A stretch of 64,000 nucleotides of DNA, taken from Chamaea fasciata. Lineage: Eukaryota; Chordata; Aves; Passeriformes; Sylviidae. The DNA lies in NCBI GenBank assembly GCA_029207755.1, contig JARCOQ010000005.1, positions 47,147,563 through 47,211,562 on the forward strand. The letters are read 5' to 3'. Under the pieces are notes generated by a model. That model saw only the letters and a program-made list of their open reading frames with translations, was not told where the DNA came from and did not search any database. The position numbers and the translations under genes were made by a program. Below are positions 1 through 13,392 of this stretch, piece by piece (the stretch's first letter is position 1; each line of letters begins with the position of its first letter).

Positions 1-168
1 GGCTGTCAAATAGCCCTGTCAATTCACAGGTGGGTTTCACATGTCAAGGGAAGGATACTCAGGATTGTGAGGCCATCTAAACTCATGATCACATTCATTT
101 TAGTGGGTGAAAATAGAAAATAAATGCTTATTATCATAAATTGATCACATTTTTAATGTATCTCTCAG
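1..168 (+). other. ANO4: ANO4 intron (3' end only)
   Basis: Intron sequence upstream of the first exon in the window. It ends in the acceptor tctctcag. No coding signal is visible. Confidence 0.8.
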
Positions 169-229
169 GTAACCCACCTTTTTGACAATGGTGCTACTGT
201 CTTTTTTGCTGTTTTCATGGCAGTGTGGG
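169..229 (+). CDS. ANO4: ANO4 exon: start of TM2 (VTHLFDNGATVFF)
   Basis: This exon has 61 nt: 20 codons plus 1 nt carried over. It reads VTHLFDNGATVFF followed by AVFMAVW, the invariant anoctamin segment entering TM2. The acceptor is tctctcag and the donor gtaagt. The last G joins CC of the next exon to make Ala. Confidence 0.95.
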
Positions 230-3200
230 GTAAGTTTTCATTTTGATATTTTAATTGCACCATCTTTTTCTTAAAGAATGTGATGAAACATCAGCCTTTT
301 TGTCTTCCAGCACACTTTTTTTCTGACACTATGAAAAAGAATATAGACTTGAGACTTTTCTGTTTTTGCAAAAAGGAAGATGGAATTGGTTGAATCAAGT
401 TTTTATTTGATAATAATTTTAATTAGAACAAAACCATGCATGCAGTTATGTAATGTCTATGTAGTTTATATATATATAATTCTGTGCGAATTTCTAACCA
501 TTTTTAAATCCATTGGTACTAAGGCCTTCTCTCTATTACTGCTCAGGGCTTCTCCTAGCTTAGGGCAGGTCAGTTTGGTGTCAGTATTAAAATGAAGTAG
601 CATATTTCTTCCCCACCTTGCAGAAAGGCACTAAAATTTAAATCCATGTAAGCTGGTTGCAGTTGAAGCAAAACTCCAATGAAATAAACAAAAGATTTCA
701 TTGAATAGCAAATTGATCCGAGTGTGGTCTAACTGTTGCCATGGAGGTTGAATTTTGCCCATAGAAATGTTCTATTTTTGGCTCAACTATTTTTCCTACT
801 ATGACATGTAGGCAGAATTGAAGGCAAGAGGAATCAGTAATTTCTGGCAGCACGAAAATTATTTCAAGCAACTCCTAAACATGCCCAGGCTCTTGGCTGC
901 TACCAAGCCATTCTGAGAGAAGGTTAATAACTGTGGAAAATGGCTCAATGAGGTGACTCAAAAACACCATTCAACTCCTTGAGCTATCTGGATTTAGTCA
1001 TTATTTTCCTGTTCTTACTCACACATCTCCAACTGCTTTGGAAAGGTGTCCAGGTGATTGTTATAATCTTGATTTTATACTGCAGATCTCTTTACTGAAC
1101 CGCAAGAAATATCCAGGAAGCACCATGAGAGACAGCAGGACAACATAGATTAGCCTACCTGTCTACCTCAGTTCCTTCCTCCAAAACTCCAGTTTTGTCT
1201 CAGTTACCAATTAAATTAAGTCATATACCAATCAAGCCTATTTATGCCATTTCATATAATAGTGATCATATTAAATTATTATAAATCACATTTAATAAAA
1301 ATCCACCGATCATATAGATGTTGTTTCTGTTTGATATTTCATCTTTGTTTTAGAGCTACATAGAGCTAAGAATCACCAAAAATTTTTAAGCCTTAAAGAT
1401 AACTTCTAGATCCTTACTCAACTTTTCTAAACTCTTTCTCCATGTATTCACTGAAGTTGAGAATTTCCAAGACAGTGTACAGGCAGGGACATCTCTACAT
1501 ACGAAAATTGATGGGTTAGCATTGCTGAACATTTATGGCAGTGTTCCTAACTGCTGGTGAGCATTTTCTTGGAGTGTAAATTTTTGCAACAGTGCTTTCG
1601 GTCCTCCTTAACAATAACAGTGCTTTCAGAAAACAGCTGTGCTCACAGCATGACTTCTGTGTCTTAGCAGTGCCCAGATCCAGGGCTGTAGGAAAAGTAG
1701 CTCTAGATAAGGAAAGTCCCTCACAGAGGTAATCGTGCATGGTTCTGTCTTGTGCTTGTTGTCGTTGAAAAGGCTGAGAAGGCTGAACATTCCTGCCTAC
1801 AAATTGTTGTTGTCCCTCTCCCTTTCCTCTTTTTAGCCGACAGGAACCAGGTCTCTCTCTGGTTAGCCTCTCCTTCCGCCCCCTCCTTCAGCATCACTGT
1901 CAGACTCCCAGAACCTATTCCCTCTGGGACCCTCCACACCAGCCTGCCAGGACTGAGCAATGCAATACCCACTCAAGCATCTAAAGCACCTAAGTCCAGA
2001 GTGAGATAAGAAAAAAATACAATAGAAGCTGCCCCCTGGACGATTGGGCTAGAGGAGAAGAGACTATAGGACAGGAGCTGCTGGGGTGATAGCTTTCCCC
2101 ACCACTTTTGCTGGCTTACACTGTGCTTGTGAGCTGACTGCCAAGAGGGGGGGAAGGGCAGCACCAGCAGGAGCTGTGAGTGTAGGTTATGGTTTGGGGA
2201 ATGCGGCAATCCTCTGGCTCCACACAAACCATTCTTCCTTAAAGAAGACTTTGCGGAGAGAACAGTGAGACTGTGGAGGTATTTTCCATGCAGATATGGC
2301 TAAAGCAACATTCAAGTATAGGGAAGTCACACTTTCCAGGGATTTTCTGGTACTGTATTTACTAGTTGGCATACTACCTGTGTTAAATGGGTTTTTAGTC
2401 TGCAGTGGGTCTATTGGCAGCTGCAGGCATTGCAATCATTGCAGTAAATCATAGAGGAAGAGAAGAATCAATGATAGCAGTTTGATTGTGGAAATATTTT
2501 TTTCTGTCAGCATGAAACAACTGGCAAGCACATAAAGTATTGGCTATTAAAACAGATGATCAGTTTGACAGACACTGGCATATTAAATAATTATGGCAGT
2601 GCTTTCATGAAAAGAGAAAAAGAAAAAGAAAAAAAAAAAAAGCCAGCTAGAACTGTGTTACCTCTTTAGCCAGAGTTTACACACTGTTTTGTTATTATCT
2701 AAAGTATTTTTTTTCACTGTCTTTAGATCCATTAGTAAGCTTCCATCTTGAGAGAGAAGCCTCAGCTATTTTCTTGTGAATTTCAAAACAGGTGTGGCCA
2801 TTGGTCTTGCCTTAAAGACGTGATCTGTATGATGCTCTCTTCCTTTTGCTCTGAAGACATTTTTATTTGATGAATTAAGTGGTTTGCTCCCATTTTAAAT
2901 ATAAATAAAATGCATCTCCAAGTGATGAGCAAAGTGCTGTGGCTAGGCTGCAGAGAAGAATTACCATGACAAGTACCAGCAGGGGGTGCTTGATATGTGG
3001 AGCAGCAACGAACCTGACTGTAGAACTCTGAAGCTCAGGGACGCATAAGTGAGACCCATCAAAGTAAGACTGGAGTTGTTAAGTGTACTAGGGGATACCG
3101 GAATAGAAGTACACTTTCCTTCAAAAAAGTATTGACCCTTCACCTCACTTATTTAATTTCTGCCTGGTGTAAGCAAAGAAGTAAAAGTAATTGATAAAAT

Positions 3201-6200
3201 AGAAAAGAAATATGATGCTTACTAAAGTATAGCTGGCAGCCTTATGACTTAAGGAAATTTTCATTTTAAACTGATTTATCAAAGGACAAAAGGTAGTTTC
3301 CCTTCAGTGCACTTAAGGAATTCTTATTAGGTTGTATAAGTTTTTCTGTATTGAAGCTCCTCTTGAAAGGAAATACACTTTCAAACAGATTGAAGCTATA
3401 AATCTTTGTGGTTTATAGGAAAAAGTAAGTCCCTGTAATCACTAACATTTAAAAAAAAATTTTTATTGGTGAACAGATTGTCATTGATGCTCACTGAGAT
3501 GTGATCGTCTCAGAAGCCGAAAAAGAATTTTCTCTTCATGACATTTTCCAGATCTTCAAAGCTTTCAAAAATAGGAAAGCAATATCATATTTTGTGTTTC
3601 TGTGCTAGGGAGAAACACCTCCACTTCGTTTTTTATGTATACCTTGAGAAATATTTGGCTTGATGATAAAGCAGCTCCCATATCTAGGAAAAGTTCCTCT
3701 CTTTTTACTGCCTAAATTAGATTCTTACCAAAGACAGAAAATGAGAGAAAGATGTTAATTCAAAAAAAAATATTGACATTTAAAGTGAAAGAAAAAGTAA
3801 TTCTAATTTAAAAATCTAGGTGAATTTGACACTCAGCTGTCTCCAGCATGTTTCAGTAAAGCGAGATGAAACTGAAGAATTTGCTTTTCCAGTTGAGGTA
3901 CTGGGGAAACCTATTGCAGAGCTGTCACTGCCTAGATGTTTCCTGAAACTCTACAGCAAAATTCTGTAACTGTTCAATCACAAAGTACAGAAATTTATCA
4001 TTTCTAAAGCCACACTGAAGACAGGGTAGGCTGGTGGTAGTTTCTCTCTCTCCAAAGTACACATCTTTGGGGAACTAAGGGATGCAAGAAAAATCCTTTT
4101 TGAAATTTCCTCCTGTGTAGCATGTTTCCTTTGATAAAAGAAGTAGCTTTAGAACATTCACTGAAAGGCAAAATTGGAAGGGGAAAAGGAGGACTAACAT
4201 GAAGAATTTAACACTTCTTTCAAGCAATAGGAAATACCAACATGAAACAATTTTTCTGTATGTGTTAGTCTAATAAAAGATACTGCTTTCCTAAAAATCT
4301 TGCCTCTAGCATTAAACATTGACACTGCTCTGCTCTCTGAGGAGATAGAATTTAAGGATGTTCTTCAACAATACTCCTGGTATATAGAATATATTCTAGG
4401 AGTCAGAATGGACATTTAAATGGTGCTCTGAAATACAATAGAGAGAGGATTTCTGAGAGAAGGTCAGGATAAAGCTATTTCCTACAAGAGGCCATTTGCA
4501 TTACAAGATAAGATCACAACTTGTTACAAAAGCATCTGAGGAAATGATGTTAAGACAGCTGTTTGTACAAGTGGATAGTGAGGACCCAGCTGCAAGGTTG
4601 AGTTCTGAAGTAGGACAAACATAGTACAGGAAAAGCTAGTAAAAGGTCTGGAAGCTAAGGTCAATGAGAAAAAAAATCCAAGCAGGATTTTTTGAGAAAA
4701 CTCAGCATCTGAATTACACAAATGGGAAAATACACATATGAGAAAATACAACTGTGTCCAGTTAAATGTCAAAGTCAGAAAAGAATGCTGAAGTTTGTGT
4801 AGGGTATTTGTAGTTAAAATTACAGTTAGAAAATAAGCAGAGAAATTTGAAAACGCAGTACTTTTAGAAGACCTTAGTAGCCCAGTGAAACAATCAAAGA
4901 TGTTTATTTATACCACATTTTAAAATATCTAGGAAGGGAAAACTGCATACTGACCTGAACAGAGGGAGAAAAGTGTAACACAGTGAAAGCTAAAACAGCA
5001 CTGCACAGAACGTCATATTTGGTACTTAATGATTAGAAAATAACTTTCTAATGAAGCTTCAGGAATTTCACATTCTTACTCTGACAAGTGCTAAATGTGC
5101 TAAACATAATATGTATAAATTCCTCACTCCAGGTGAGGGAAAAGCAAGAAAGAAAAGAAGTATTTTTGTTCAACAAAGATTTATCTGTGTTTCAGGGCTG
5201 GGACTCAAACACCTACTGGAGTTCTGCTACCAGCAGCTCTTTGGAATGGGAACAAAGTGATAGAAATCAATCAGGCTTCTTTTGCCTAGGTTTCCAAATG
5301 GTCCAGGACTACTTGCGTAGCCTGAACAAAATAATTCAATATGAGCTGACAGGAGAGAAGCAGTTCTGCCAGGAAAAAAAATCAAGGCATGAACCATGTT
5401 GTGGTTCAGCAGCAGTGGAACGTCATTAACACTTACTAGTTTTGCTGATCACAACCAATCATACTGCAATTATTGCAAACATTTATAGAAACATTAGATT
5501 CACGACTCTCTATTAGACTAAAATCAAAGTGGTTGTTACTTGGTGTAACATAATTCCAGCTTTCAGAAAAATAATTACATGAGATATGAAAATGCCTTCA
5601 AACCGAACATCTGCTTTATTACACATGCTTTTGATATCTTACCTTGTCTGCTTGTAATGTTCACTTCCTAAGTATACTTTCACTGCACTGGCTAGTACAA
5701 TAAAACATAATGCTTACTGCCTGAAAATTAACTTTTGCCAAACTGATGCCAGTACTTAGTATCAGGTCCCATTTTTATCAATATGCTGCAGTAGAGCAAA
5801 CAGACCATTAAGGAGATGCTTTTATGATTGGATGTGAAATATATTGCCAGACTATTGTGACACCGTTAGAGCTGACACTGTGCTAGCTCATGAACAAAGA
5901 GGTTTATGTTCTCTGCTTATCAGTCTGCTGCTTCTCAGTGAGCAATAAAGGAAAGAACCAAACTTCACAGTGGGAGAGGAAGCCTGCCCATTGATTTGTG
6001 TTAGCTTTAGGTAGTTTCTACATCTTTTACACAAAACAAATGTTTAAAACCCCTGTAACTTTAAGCAGGCTGAGTATTAATCTTTGGATTATGAGCATAT
6101 AATGTTATTACTGTTTCCTTGATTGTTCTTTCCATCACAAAATGCAAGCACAGTTGTCATGTGAAAGGGGGAATTTCCTCAAGTCCTTTAGATTTGATTG

Positions 6201-6383
6201 GTCTGTCAGGGCTCCAGGAAAGCCAATACCTTTGTGCCTGGTCTCTCTGTCAGTGTCCTGCTATGGTGACTCTCCACTGAGCTACCCACTGGGTCAGAGG
6301 ATGGTTCGACTGACTTGTTCAGGGGCACACACCAACGGCAGAAGAAAGACCCTCTCCTGGGTCTTCACACTTTTATTCAAGAG

Positions 6384-6926
6384 TGTTGCCCACCGCTGGC
6401 AAATGCCAGAGCCCTTAAAAGACTCATGCCAAAGTTTAGGGAGCAACACTCTTTATTAATATACACACTGTGAGTGGAAAATTGTGACAAGTTAAAGTTC
6501 AAAGATTGACAGTGACAGTAGCCGACTGCAAAAATGTACTCAAAGCAATATCCAGACAACCTCTAATGATCAATCAAACCTAGCTCAAGATGATCATTCA
6601 GTGAGCATAGAATACAGTTATTACCCAACAGACATTCCTTTGGAGGAGGAGAGAGGTTCAGCCCATTCCCCGATCCCAGAAATCATGATGGAGTCTTCTC
6701 TAACTTATCCCCATTCTTAACTTACTTTTATACTATTTATTTTCATTTAGGTGGAGCTTGAATGGCTCTAGTGATACACAACTTTGTTATTGATAGGTGA
6801 GGGGAGCTCATACCTTGAAGGCGGGTAACTTTGGGACAGAGATGCGTGTTAATATTACAGTTAGGTTTTAATGAAACCAGTTCATCCACGGACAATGATT
6901 TCACCACAGTTGCTGTCTCAGCAACA
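6384..6926 (-). mobile_element. possible solo LTR of an old endogenous retrovirus
   Basis: Read on the minus strand, the segment starts TGTTGC and ends GCAACA. It has a TATA-like TATAAAAG (6,732-6,725) and a poly(A) signal AATAAA (6,457-6,452) about 270 nt further on, with about 70 nt to the end. That order is U3-R-U5-like. No gag, pol or env reading frame is recognisable nearby, and flanking target duplications are not exact (agag versus agac). The boundaries are inferred from the terminal inverted repeat and may be wrong. The element type was not confirmed by comparison with any repeat library. Confidence 0.35.
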
Positions 6927-7037
6927 AGACACCTTTTCCTATCTCCCCTGGCTGACAGATGCTATACCATTTATCAGCTGCAAAGTACCATCAGGTGCCC
7001 CTCCCTGCAAGGATTACATCACAGCCTGACCTCTGTC

Positions 7038-7067
7038 TCCATTCTACTCCACCCTCCATTCTACTCC
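7038..7067. repeat. 13-nt direct duplication, period 17
   Basis: The word tccattctactcc occurs at 7,038-7,050 and again at 7,055-7,067. It lies just outside the possible LTR. No function is suggested. Confidence 0.8.
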
Positions 7068-7906
7068 CCTTAGCATGTGCTTAAATTTGGAGATTCGATA
7101 TATGGGGACTCATGGTGGGATAGGTTTCAGGCATGCCAATCACATTCCATCCAGGGAGTGGCAACTGTATTTTACCCTATAATTTCCATACTGTTCTAAC
7201 TTCTGTTTGGAATGTGAATATAACCTCCCAGCTTTCTCTAATTTTTCTCCCAGTCATCTTCCCATAGCAGTCACGTGCAGGCCTGTTACTCCATCTTGAA
7301 CTCTATCAATAAGGACTGTACTACACAATGTTTATTTAGCAGACGTAAATACCACATCCCATATACAAACTCACGTAGTGTGAAAAAAAAAAGGGGGATT
7401 GGATTAGAAAGGTGTAAACCAGAAGTTCCCATTTCCCCAGTAGTATTCTACAGATTTTCAAATGCACTGGACTGTGCTTCCTGTGAGTTCTGGTTTCTCT
7501 GTAATGTAAATGGTCTTCAAAGAAAGAAGGTTACTCCTTTATGTGTAATGGCCCCAAGAAACCTTTAGCTTCATCAGAAATCTGCTTTATCTAGCAGTGA
7601 TGACTCACAGGAACAATTTTATTCTTTGCGAGCCCTGCCTTGGTTGGTTAGAAATTAAACATTCTCATTTAGCATTAAATTAAATCTCTAAAGCCTCAAT
7701 CATACTTGAAGCAAGCAAGCTAATCCTTAGAAAGCAATGCTTTTTGAAAGCAGTTTTGATCATCAGCATGATTTGCTGTTCAAAAGAACTCATTTATGCA
7801 AAGAAATTAAAATAATGTAACAGCTTCATTCAACAGTTCTGTGATAGTCATTAACATTTTCTTGACTTAAAAACGATTTTGCATCTTTTTTTTCTATTTG
7901 CCCTAG

Positions 7907-7989
7907 CCACTGTTTTTCTGGAGTTTTGGAAAAGAAGGCGAGCAGTAATTGCTTATGATTGGGACTTGATAGACTGGGAAGAAGAAGAG
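7907..7989 (+). CDS. ANO4: ANO4 exon: end of TM2 and acidic cytosolic segment
   Basis: This exon has 83 nt: 2 nt plus 27 codons. It reads TVFLEFWKRRRAVIAYDWDL then IDWEEEE. It carries the basic KRRR stop after TM2 and the start of the acidic loop. The acceptor is ttgccctag. The donor gtttgt departs from GTAAGT/GTGAGT. Confidence 0.95.
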
Positions 7990-10900
7990 GTTTGTATAAA
8001 AAACATGTACTCCTTAATCTTTAATACAAAATTATTTGGTTGAAAATGTGTGGTTTTATTTTGCATTTATTTTCAGTTCATTCTTTAAATCTTTATAAAC
8101 TGTGAAATAAGCACTTTTCTCCTCAGATGTTTCTTTTTTCACACTTTTGTAAATCTAAATTAATTTGAGAGATTTCAGGGAAGAAATGGACTATGGGAGA
8201 AAAGCATTTTAATTTTGGAAGCTGGAAATTCTTGACAGCCCAGGTTACCATGAATTTTGGCAAATGAGCTTTTATCTATTCTTTTAGTTTGTCACTGAGG
8301 GTATTGGTGGAAAGAAAGCCTTTTGAGCTTGTACCAACTTCTGAACATTTAGGTGCTGGTTATCTGAGAGAGAGAGAGGACTTAATTCATTCTGTGTTGG
8401 TAGAGGAAATCCCCTTAGGGAAGGAACTAAACTGCAGAAAATAGCCTTAATCTTTTCCTCTGGTGGTCACCAGAAAAACATAACATGCTCTTGGGACTGA
8501 GAACTCATGTCTAAATAGAATTAGAAGGTTTTATTATGCAGGAGAAAAGTAAGATTCAGTGAGTGTTGAAGAAAAAGTGCTCCTTGAGTGGGATTTGGAC
8601 GTATAGGTGTCTACAAATCTGCTCTCCTTACTCTACAGAAGCTCTTGGAGTGATGGTAAGAGGCTGCTGCAGTGGTCTCAGTGAAGTTGAACCTCTACAT
8701 TGTTGCTTTGGTGGAAGATTTTCTTTTTTATCAATCTTGCCAGCAGCAAAACAGACTTCTGAATTATGGAATTTTTGTCTGTATAAGGCAAAGTAGTTCA
8801 ATGAGGCCATGAAATGGGGGAATTGCTGGTTGGATTTTCTTTTAAATGCTTAATTACTAAGAAAATTACCCAAGAACATAACAAGAAATAACTTAGACAA
8901 CTGGAAATTGATCTCTTTATAACAACAGGAATGTTGTTATCTCTGCACATACTCAGTCAGTTCTGGGTGATACCTCAGGACTATCTTCATTTACATAGGA
9001 CATATTCTAATAGTGATTCAACTCTTCTGAGATTAGCAGGCTGCTCTTGCCAATGCTGGCAAGCCACAAAGGGATTGAGATAGTCCTGCCTAAGGTTCAC
9101 ATAGTGGTCAAGACTGGCCTGCAGGGATCATGTCTTCTCATGGCTAGTTGCAAAAGAAGCCACCACTGCCAATGATGACAGCTAAGAAGAAGCTATACCA
9201 ATTTCCAAGTGACAATTATAGCTTCCTCTGTGTCCCTGGAATGAGAAGGAGCCTTTAAAGTAACAAAATACAAAAGTACAGTATGAAATCCTCTTTATGT
9301 TTTTCCCAGGAAGCCTGATCTGAAGATGTTTATAGTTTGGGATGTTATATATCTTCATCTTTTACCATTTAACTCACCTGGATTTGGGATTATGCTGATT
9401 TATAATGCCATCCACCTGAACTTTCTATGATCAGTTCATTTACAAATATTGAATTTCCTGATAAGGCTGTCCTTAAGTGACACTTCGCTGATTTTCTTTT
9501 TCTTTTTTCTTTTTTTTTTTTTTAATAAGATATATTTATATTTCTCTGGCAGATTATTCCAGTTTGGCCTGCAGGATGATATTTGCATATTGGTAACTTT
9601 CAGAGGAAATCTGCTTCCTGTTGATGTCAGCTGGTCTTTTATTCTCACATCAGAGATTTTGCAGTAAGCTGCGTCAGCAAGGCCTCTGTCAGGAGTATTG
9701 GTGATTGTACCTGTTCCAGAGCTATTCAGTGCACCTCCATACAGTTCTAGAGAGAGTCTTATAGGTCTCTACAGTAGAAGGTAGAAGTTTTTTCAAAAGC
9801 AGTGTTCCAGATCATACCTTCTCAAATTAGAAGTTGAAGATGCTTATAAGAACTCAGCAGGCTGCTTCTCGAAGATTTGTACATCCGGTAGTTAGAACAT
9901 CAGTAGCTCATTGGCAATTGAGGCATCAGTTACTCCTTTGTTCATCATTCAGTAGGATCCAAAGAGCAGGACCTGATTGCCTCCCAGAAGTTTCTTCTCT
10001 GAAGATGCTACAACCCCCAGTGCCTATACCTATGGCACAGCTTAAGCATGTCCCAGCTTCAGGGTCAGCCCAACGGGCCACTGCCTCCTCTGCTTGAGTA
10101 TCTAACACTGCACTTTTCCATTGGAACTGCACTTTGCCCCTGAGAAAGACACAGTTTGGAAGCAGGTGCTCCAGATGAAGTGTGGAGACCGTTTTCCTGC
10201 TCTGTGGTTCAAAGCCCACCTCTTCACTCTGCCATAATCTTCACCTGGAAACCTCAGGCTTTGTTTGGAGACTTACTTCTGGGGATGCTATACTTGTACC
10301 GGTGATCAAGATTCAAAATTTCAATCTACAAATTCTTTTTCTATATCTGGGCTATAGAGGACAATATGCTTGGACTAGGAAGGATGGGACTATTTGAATA
10401 ATTTACCTGTTGAAGGATTAGAAAATGCTTTGGGGAAAAAAAGGAGATAATCCACAAAGAAATTTAGAGTAGCTCTTTTAGAGCACAAACACCTGGTCTA
10501 AAGCAATTCACATTAATCCATATTTCATACTCCAGAAATTGGTATGGTTTCTCATAAGAAAAAGTTGGAATTATTCATGTGTGAGAAATGAGAAGGAAGG
10601 AGAAAAGTCTGTTTTATGTAGGTTGGAAAAGATTCATCCTGTGGAGCTTCACTTGGAAGTTGTATGTCAGTGAAAAGTCAATGAGAATTTCAACTCCATA
10701 AGGTGAAAATTTTTCTCTTAGAAGTGCTGCTTTCTAATAAAATTGCTGCTAATTAAATTTCCTCTCTGCTTTCCATTCAGTTATCACTAGACAAAATCAG
10801 CTGATTGCTTTTATTAGTTATTTCAAACACATCGATTAAAGAGTTCTAATTACCATTTTAAATCTCAAGCTTTTAATAATGAAGATTGTTATTTTTATTA

Positions 10901-13251
10901 ACATTATATGTCAGGCCTTTGCTTGCCTTAATTTTCATTGTCAAATTGAAAAATAAAGTTTTGTTGCAGAGGAAATTTATTAATTCCTAGCAACAAATTC
11001 AATCCTGAAAAAACATAATTTATAAGACTTCCTATCTCTTTGTTATCACCTTCCTGTTCTAAATGAAGACACAAATAAATGGAACAATGAAGACGATGGA
11101 AAGGAGAATTGCACTTATTCAGCTATGCAACCTTGTGAATTCCTCACCACTTTAGATTCTCATCCAAGAAAGGCATACAGCAACCCCTTCAATGTTCAGG
11201 CCTCTCAGTCTGGGGATATGAACTGAGTGTGTTCTGGCTCTTTCAACACTACATATCTGGATTTCCTGTTCTTGTAAAACGGGTGCAAGGTGGGAGACAA
11301 GGAGAGCAACTGCGTCTTGGGTGGGCATGCCCCAAGAAACCAACTGCATGCAGTTCCTAGCACTCCCAGATGAAATCTGGCTTCTGTTGCTATTTGTAGC
11401 ATATTTTTTTCTTTTTCTTCAGTGTCACCTTCTTTGTATCATTAACCTCAGCCAGACACAGTAATATTTACTTGCCCAAGCATTGCAGAGTATCATTAAA
11501 CAGGTACAAAGTGTCATGACAGATATGCAATTTTTTAGAGTATCTGTAAAAATAGCATTTGCGTTATTTTGCATCAGCTGGAGATTACAGGATACAAGGA
11601 TATGATAAGAAGTTCCGTACACTGCAGATTGTAAAATCAAATCTTGGCTCAGAGAGGGGTGCAGAGAAGTAAAGGTTTCTGGTCTATGACTAGCCAGCTG
11701 GCAGAACCCTTGCACAGTCTACAGGATGAAATTCTCAGGAGCCCTGCTTCACTGCCATCACACTCTGTCCTTTTTCATGCCCCTGGGCACACAGGAATAC
11801 AACTTACATTGTTCCTTTTTGCCAGATTATGGTCTGCTCAACTTCCCTCGGCCCTGGTATGGTGGGGTCAGCTTGGACAAAAGAGAATAAGAACAAGAAC
11901 CCTGCCTCTATAGAAATATGCTTAGCCTTTTTGTATAGCTGATGTAGGGCTGGTTCCCTCAAGCACATAAGTAGTTATAGAGGCATTGCAGATAGGCATA
12001 CAGGACTCTTCATTTGTTTTTATAACTTGCTACCTGGTTGCTGTGTGAATTTGGAAATTAAATGTGTTGAGAAAGCATCTTCAAAACTTGGAAGGAAAAT
12101 GGGACATGAACTTCTTCCCCCTCTCCCCCTTCCCCACCCTTCAGGGGAATTTTTTAAAAAGGATGTAGGCTTTCAGGGTATCTCAGCTTTATTCACATTC
12201 TGAAGACTTTTGTGAGCAGTTAATATTCACCTATTTCAATGCAGTCATTTAAGGTCTGGGCATTTTCAACTCGAGTCAGTCAGAGTTCAGTTACATGCAG
12301 TTGAAGGGCTGGATGTGACTGAAATTTATAAGCTGGTTCTTGCCTGCTCCCTTGTAGCCAGTTGTACCCTGGAGCAGCTCTCCAGGATACAGTGGAGCAC
12401 TACAAACAGTGCTCTAACATCTGCCAGCATTTGTGAGTGTTCATCCTCCAAGGCTGGTGCTTTATCTCACCTCTGACAGTGTCCTGGATGCCAGACTGGA
12501 ACGAGGTGCCACAGGACACATGGCTTTTGGTGGATGTCTGCATGTTAGCGCAGCGGGGTAGCACTACTGCAGGTGTCACCTGCACCAAGGGTGAACTCTG
12601 TCTTCTGGCAATGCTGCAAACAGATGTAACAAAATCTTTCCCCATGTAATCCCCAGGTTTCATTTCATGAGATGGTTTTTAATGGCAAAGCAGGCTTTGA
12701 CATTTCTTCTGCTGAAAGTTGCTCCTGCTAATAATACTGTCCAAGTTGTTTAGAAGTAATTGAACAGTGTTAGATGCCATGGAACCTTCTTGAAATTATG
12801 AGAAGCTTTTGCTGATAATGGAAATGTAACCTAATACCTAACAAACAGCAACTAGGTTTGGAAAAAGGAGGTTTGGTTGTTGGGGTTTTTTTTTTGCTCA
12901 GTTGTAAATTTCCAGTATCAATAGGATAATGTCAGACTGAAAGATTCTGTCATGTCAAACTTAAAATGATTTGTCTTGCAGCCACAGAGTTTTGACAGAG
13001 CATTATTTAGAGGAATAGCTAATTGGGGATTTTGCTAAATACTTTCAGTCACTACTTTTATGGGTACAGTGATTTATTCTAGTTCTCATGAAGGAGACCT
13101 GATTTCCCAGCTCAGCTTTTATAGCAGCTGTGCCAGCTGCTGAATTCAAAGACGTAATTCCCCAGAACGGTGGTCTGATAAAAGATCTGAAGTTTCCTAC
13201 AGAGTTTTTCCTAGCTATGCTGTATGTGAACATTATCTGTCTGCTCTTTAG
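7990..13251 (+). other. ANO4: ANO4 intron, 5.3 kb
   Basis: This intron holds a T-rich run at about 9,497-9,523 and an AT-rich block at about 10,730-11,010 with several TAAT cores (described separately). Several unrelated open frames of 60-97 codons are present. I recognise no family in them. Confidence 0.8.
10730..11010. other. AT-rich block with TAAT cores, candidate conserved non-coding element
   Basis: Simple-repeat-free AT-rich sequence contains several homeodomain-type cores (ctaattaaat, tctaattacc, gccttaattt). Composition alone raises the possibility of an intronic enhancer. No alignment was available, so this is a weak inference. Confidence 0.2.
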
Positions 13252-13392
13252 GAGGAAATACGTCCACAGTTTGAAGCCAAGTACTCCAAGAAAGAACGAA
13301 TGAACCCCATATCCGGGAAGCCAGAGCCTTATCAAGCATTTGCAGATAAATGCAGCAGACTCATCGTTTCTGCATCTGGAATATTTTTTATG
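13252..13392 (+). CDS. ANO4: ANO4 exon: acidic loop and start of TM3
   Basis: This exon has 141 nt, 47 codons in phase 0. It starts [20 protein letters not shown] and continues through [10 protein letters not shown] to [13 protein letters not shown], the start of TM3. With the previous exon it completes a run of six Glu. Ala replaces the human Thr in QAFADKC. The donor gtttga is weak. Confidence 0.95.

Larger units (their letters stand above)
230..7906 (+). other. ANO4: ANO4 intron, 7.7 kb
   Basis: This is the largest complete intron of the gene in the window. It contains an A-rich GAAAAA stretch at about 2,611-2,641, a possible retroviral LTR at 6,384-6,926, and a 17-nt-period duplication at 7,038-7,067. 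Short open frames on both strands show no family similarity that I recognise. Otherwise it is unremarkable AT-rich sequence. Confidence 0.8.
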
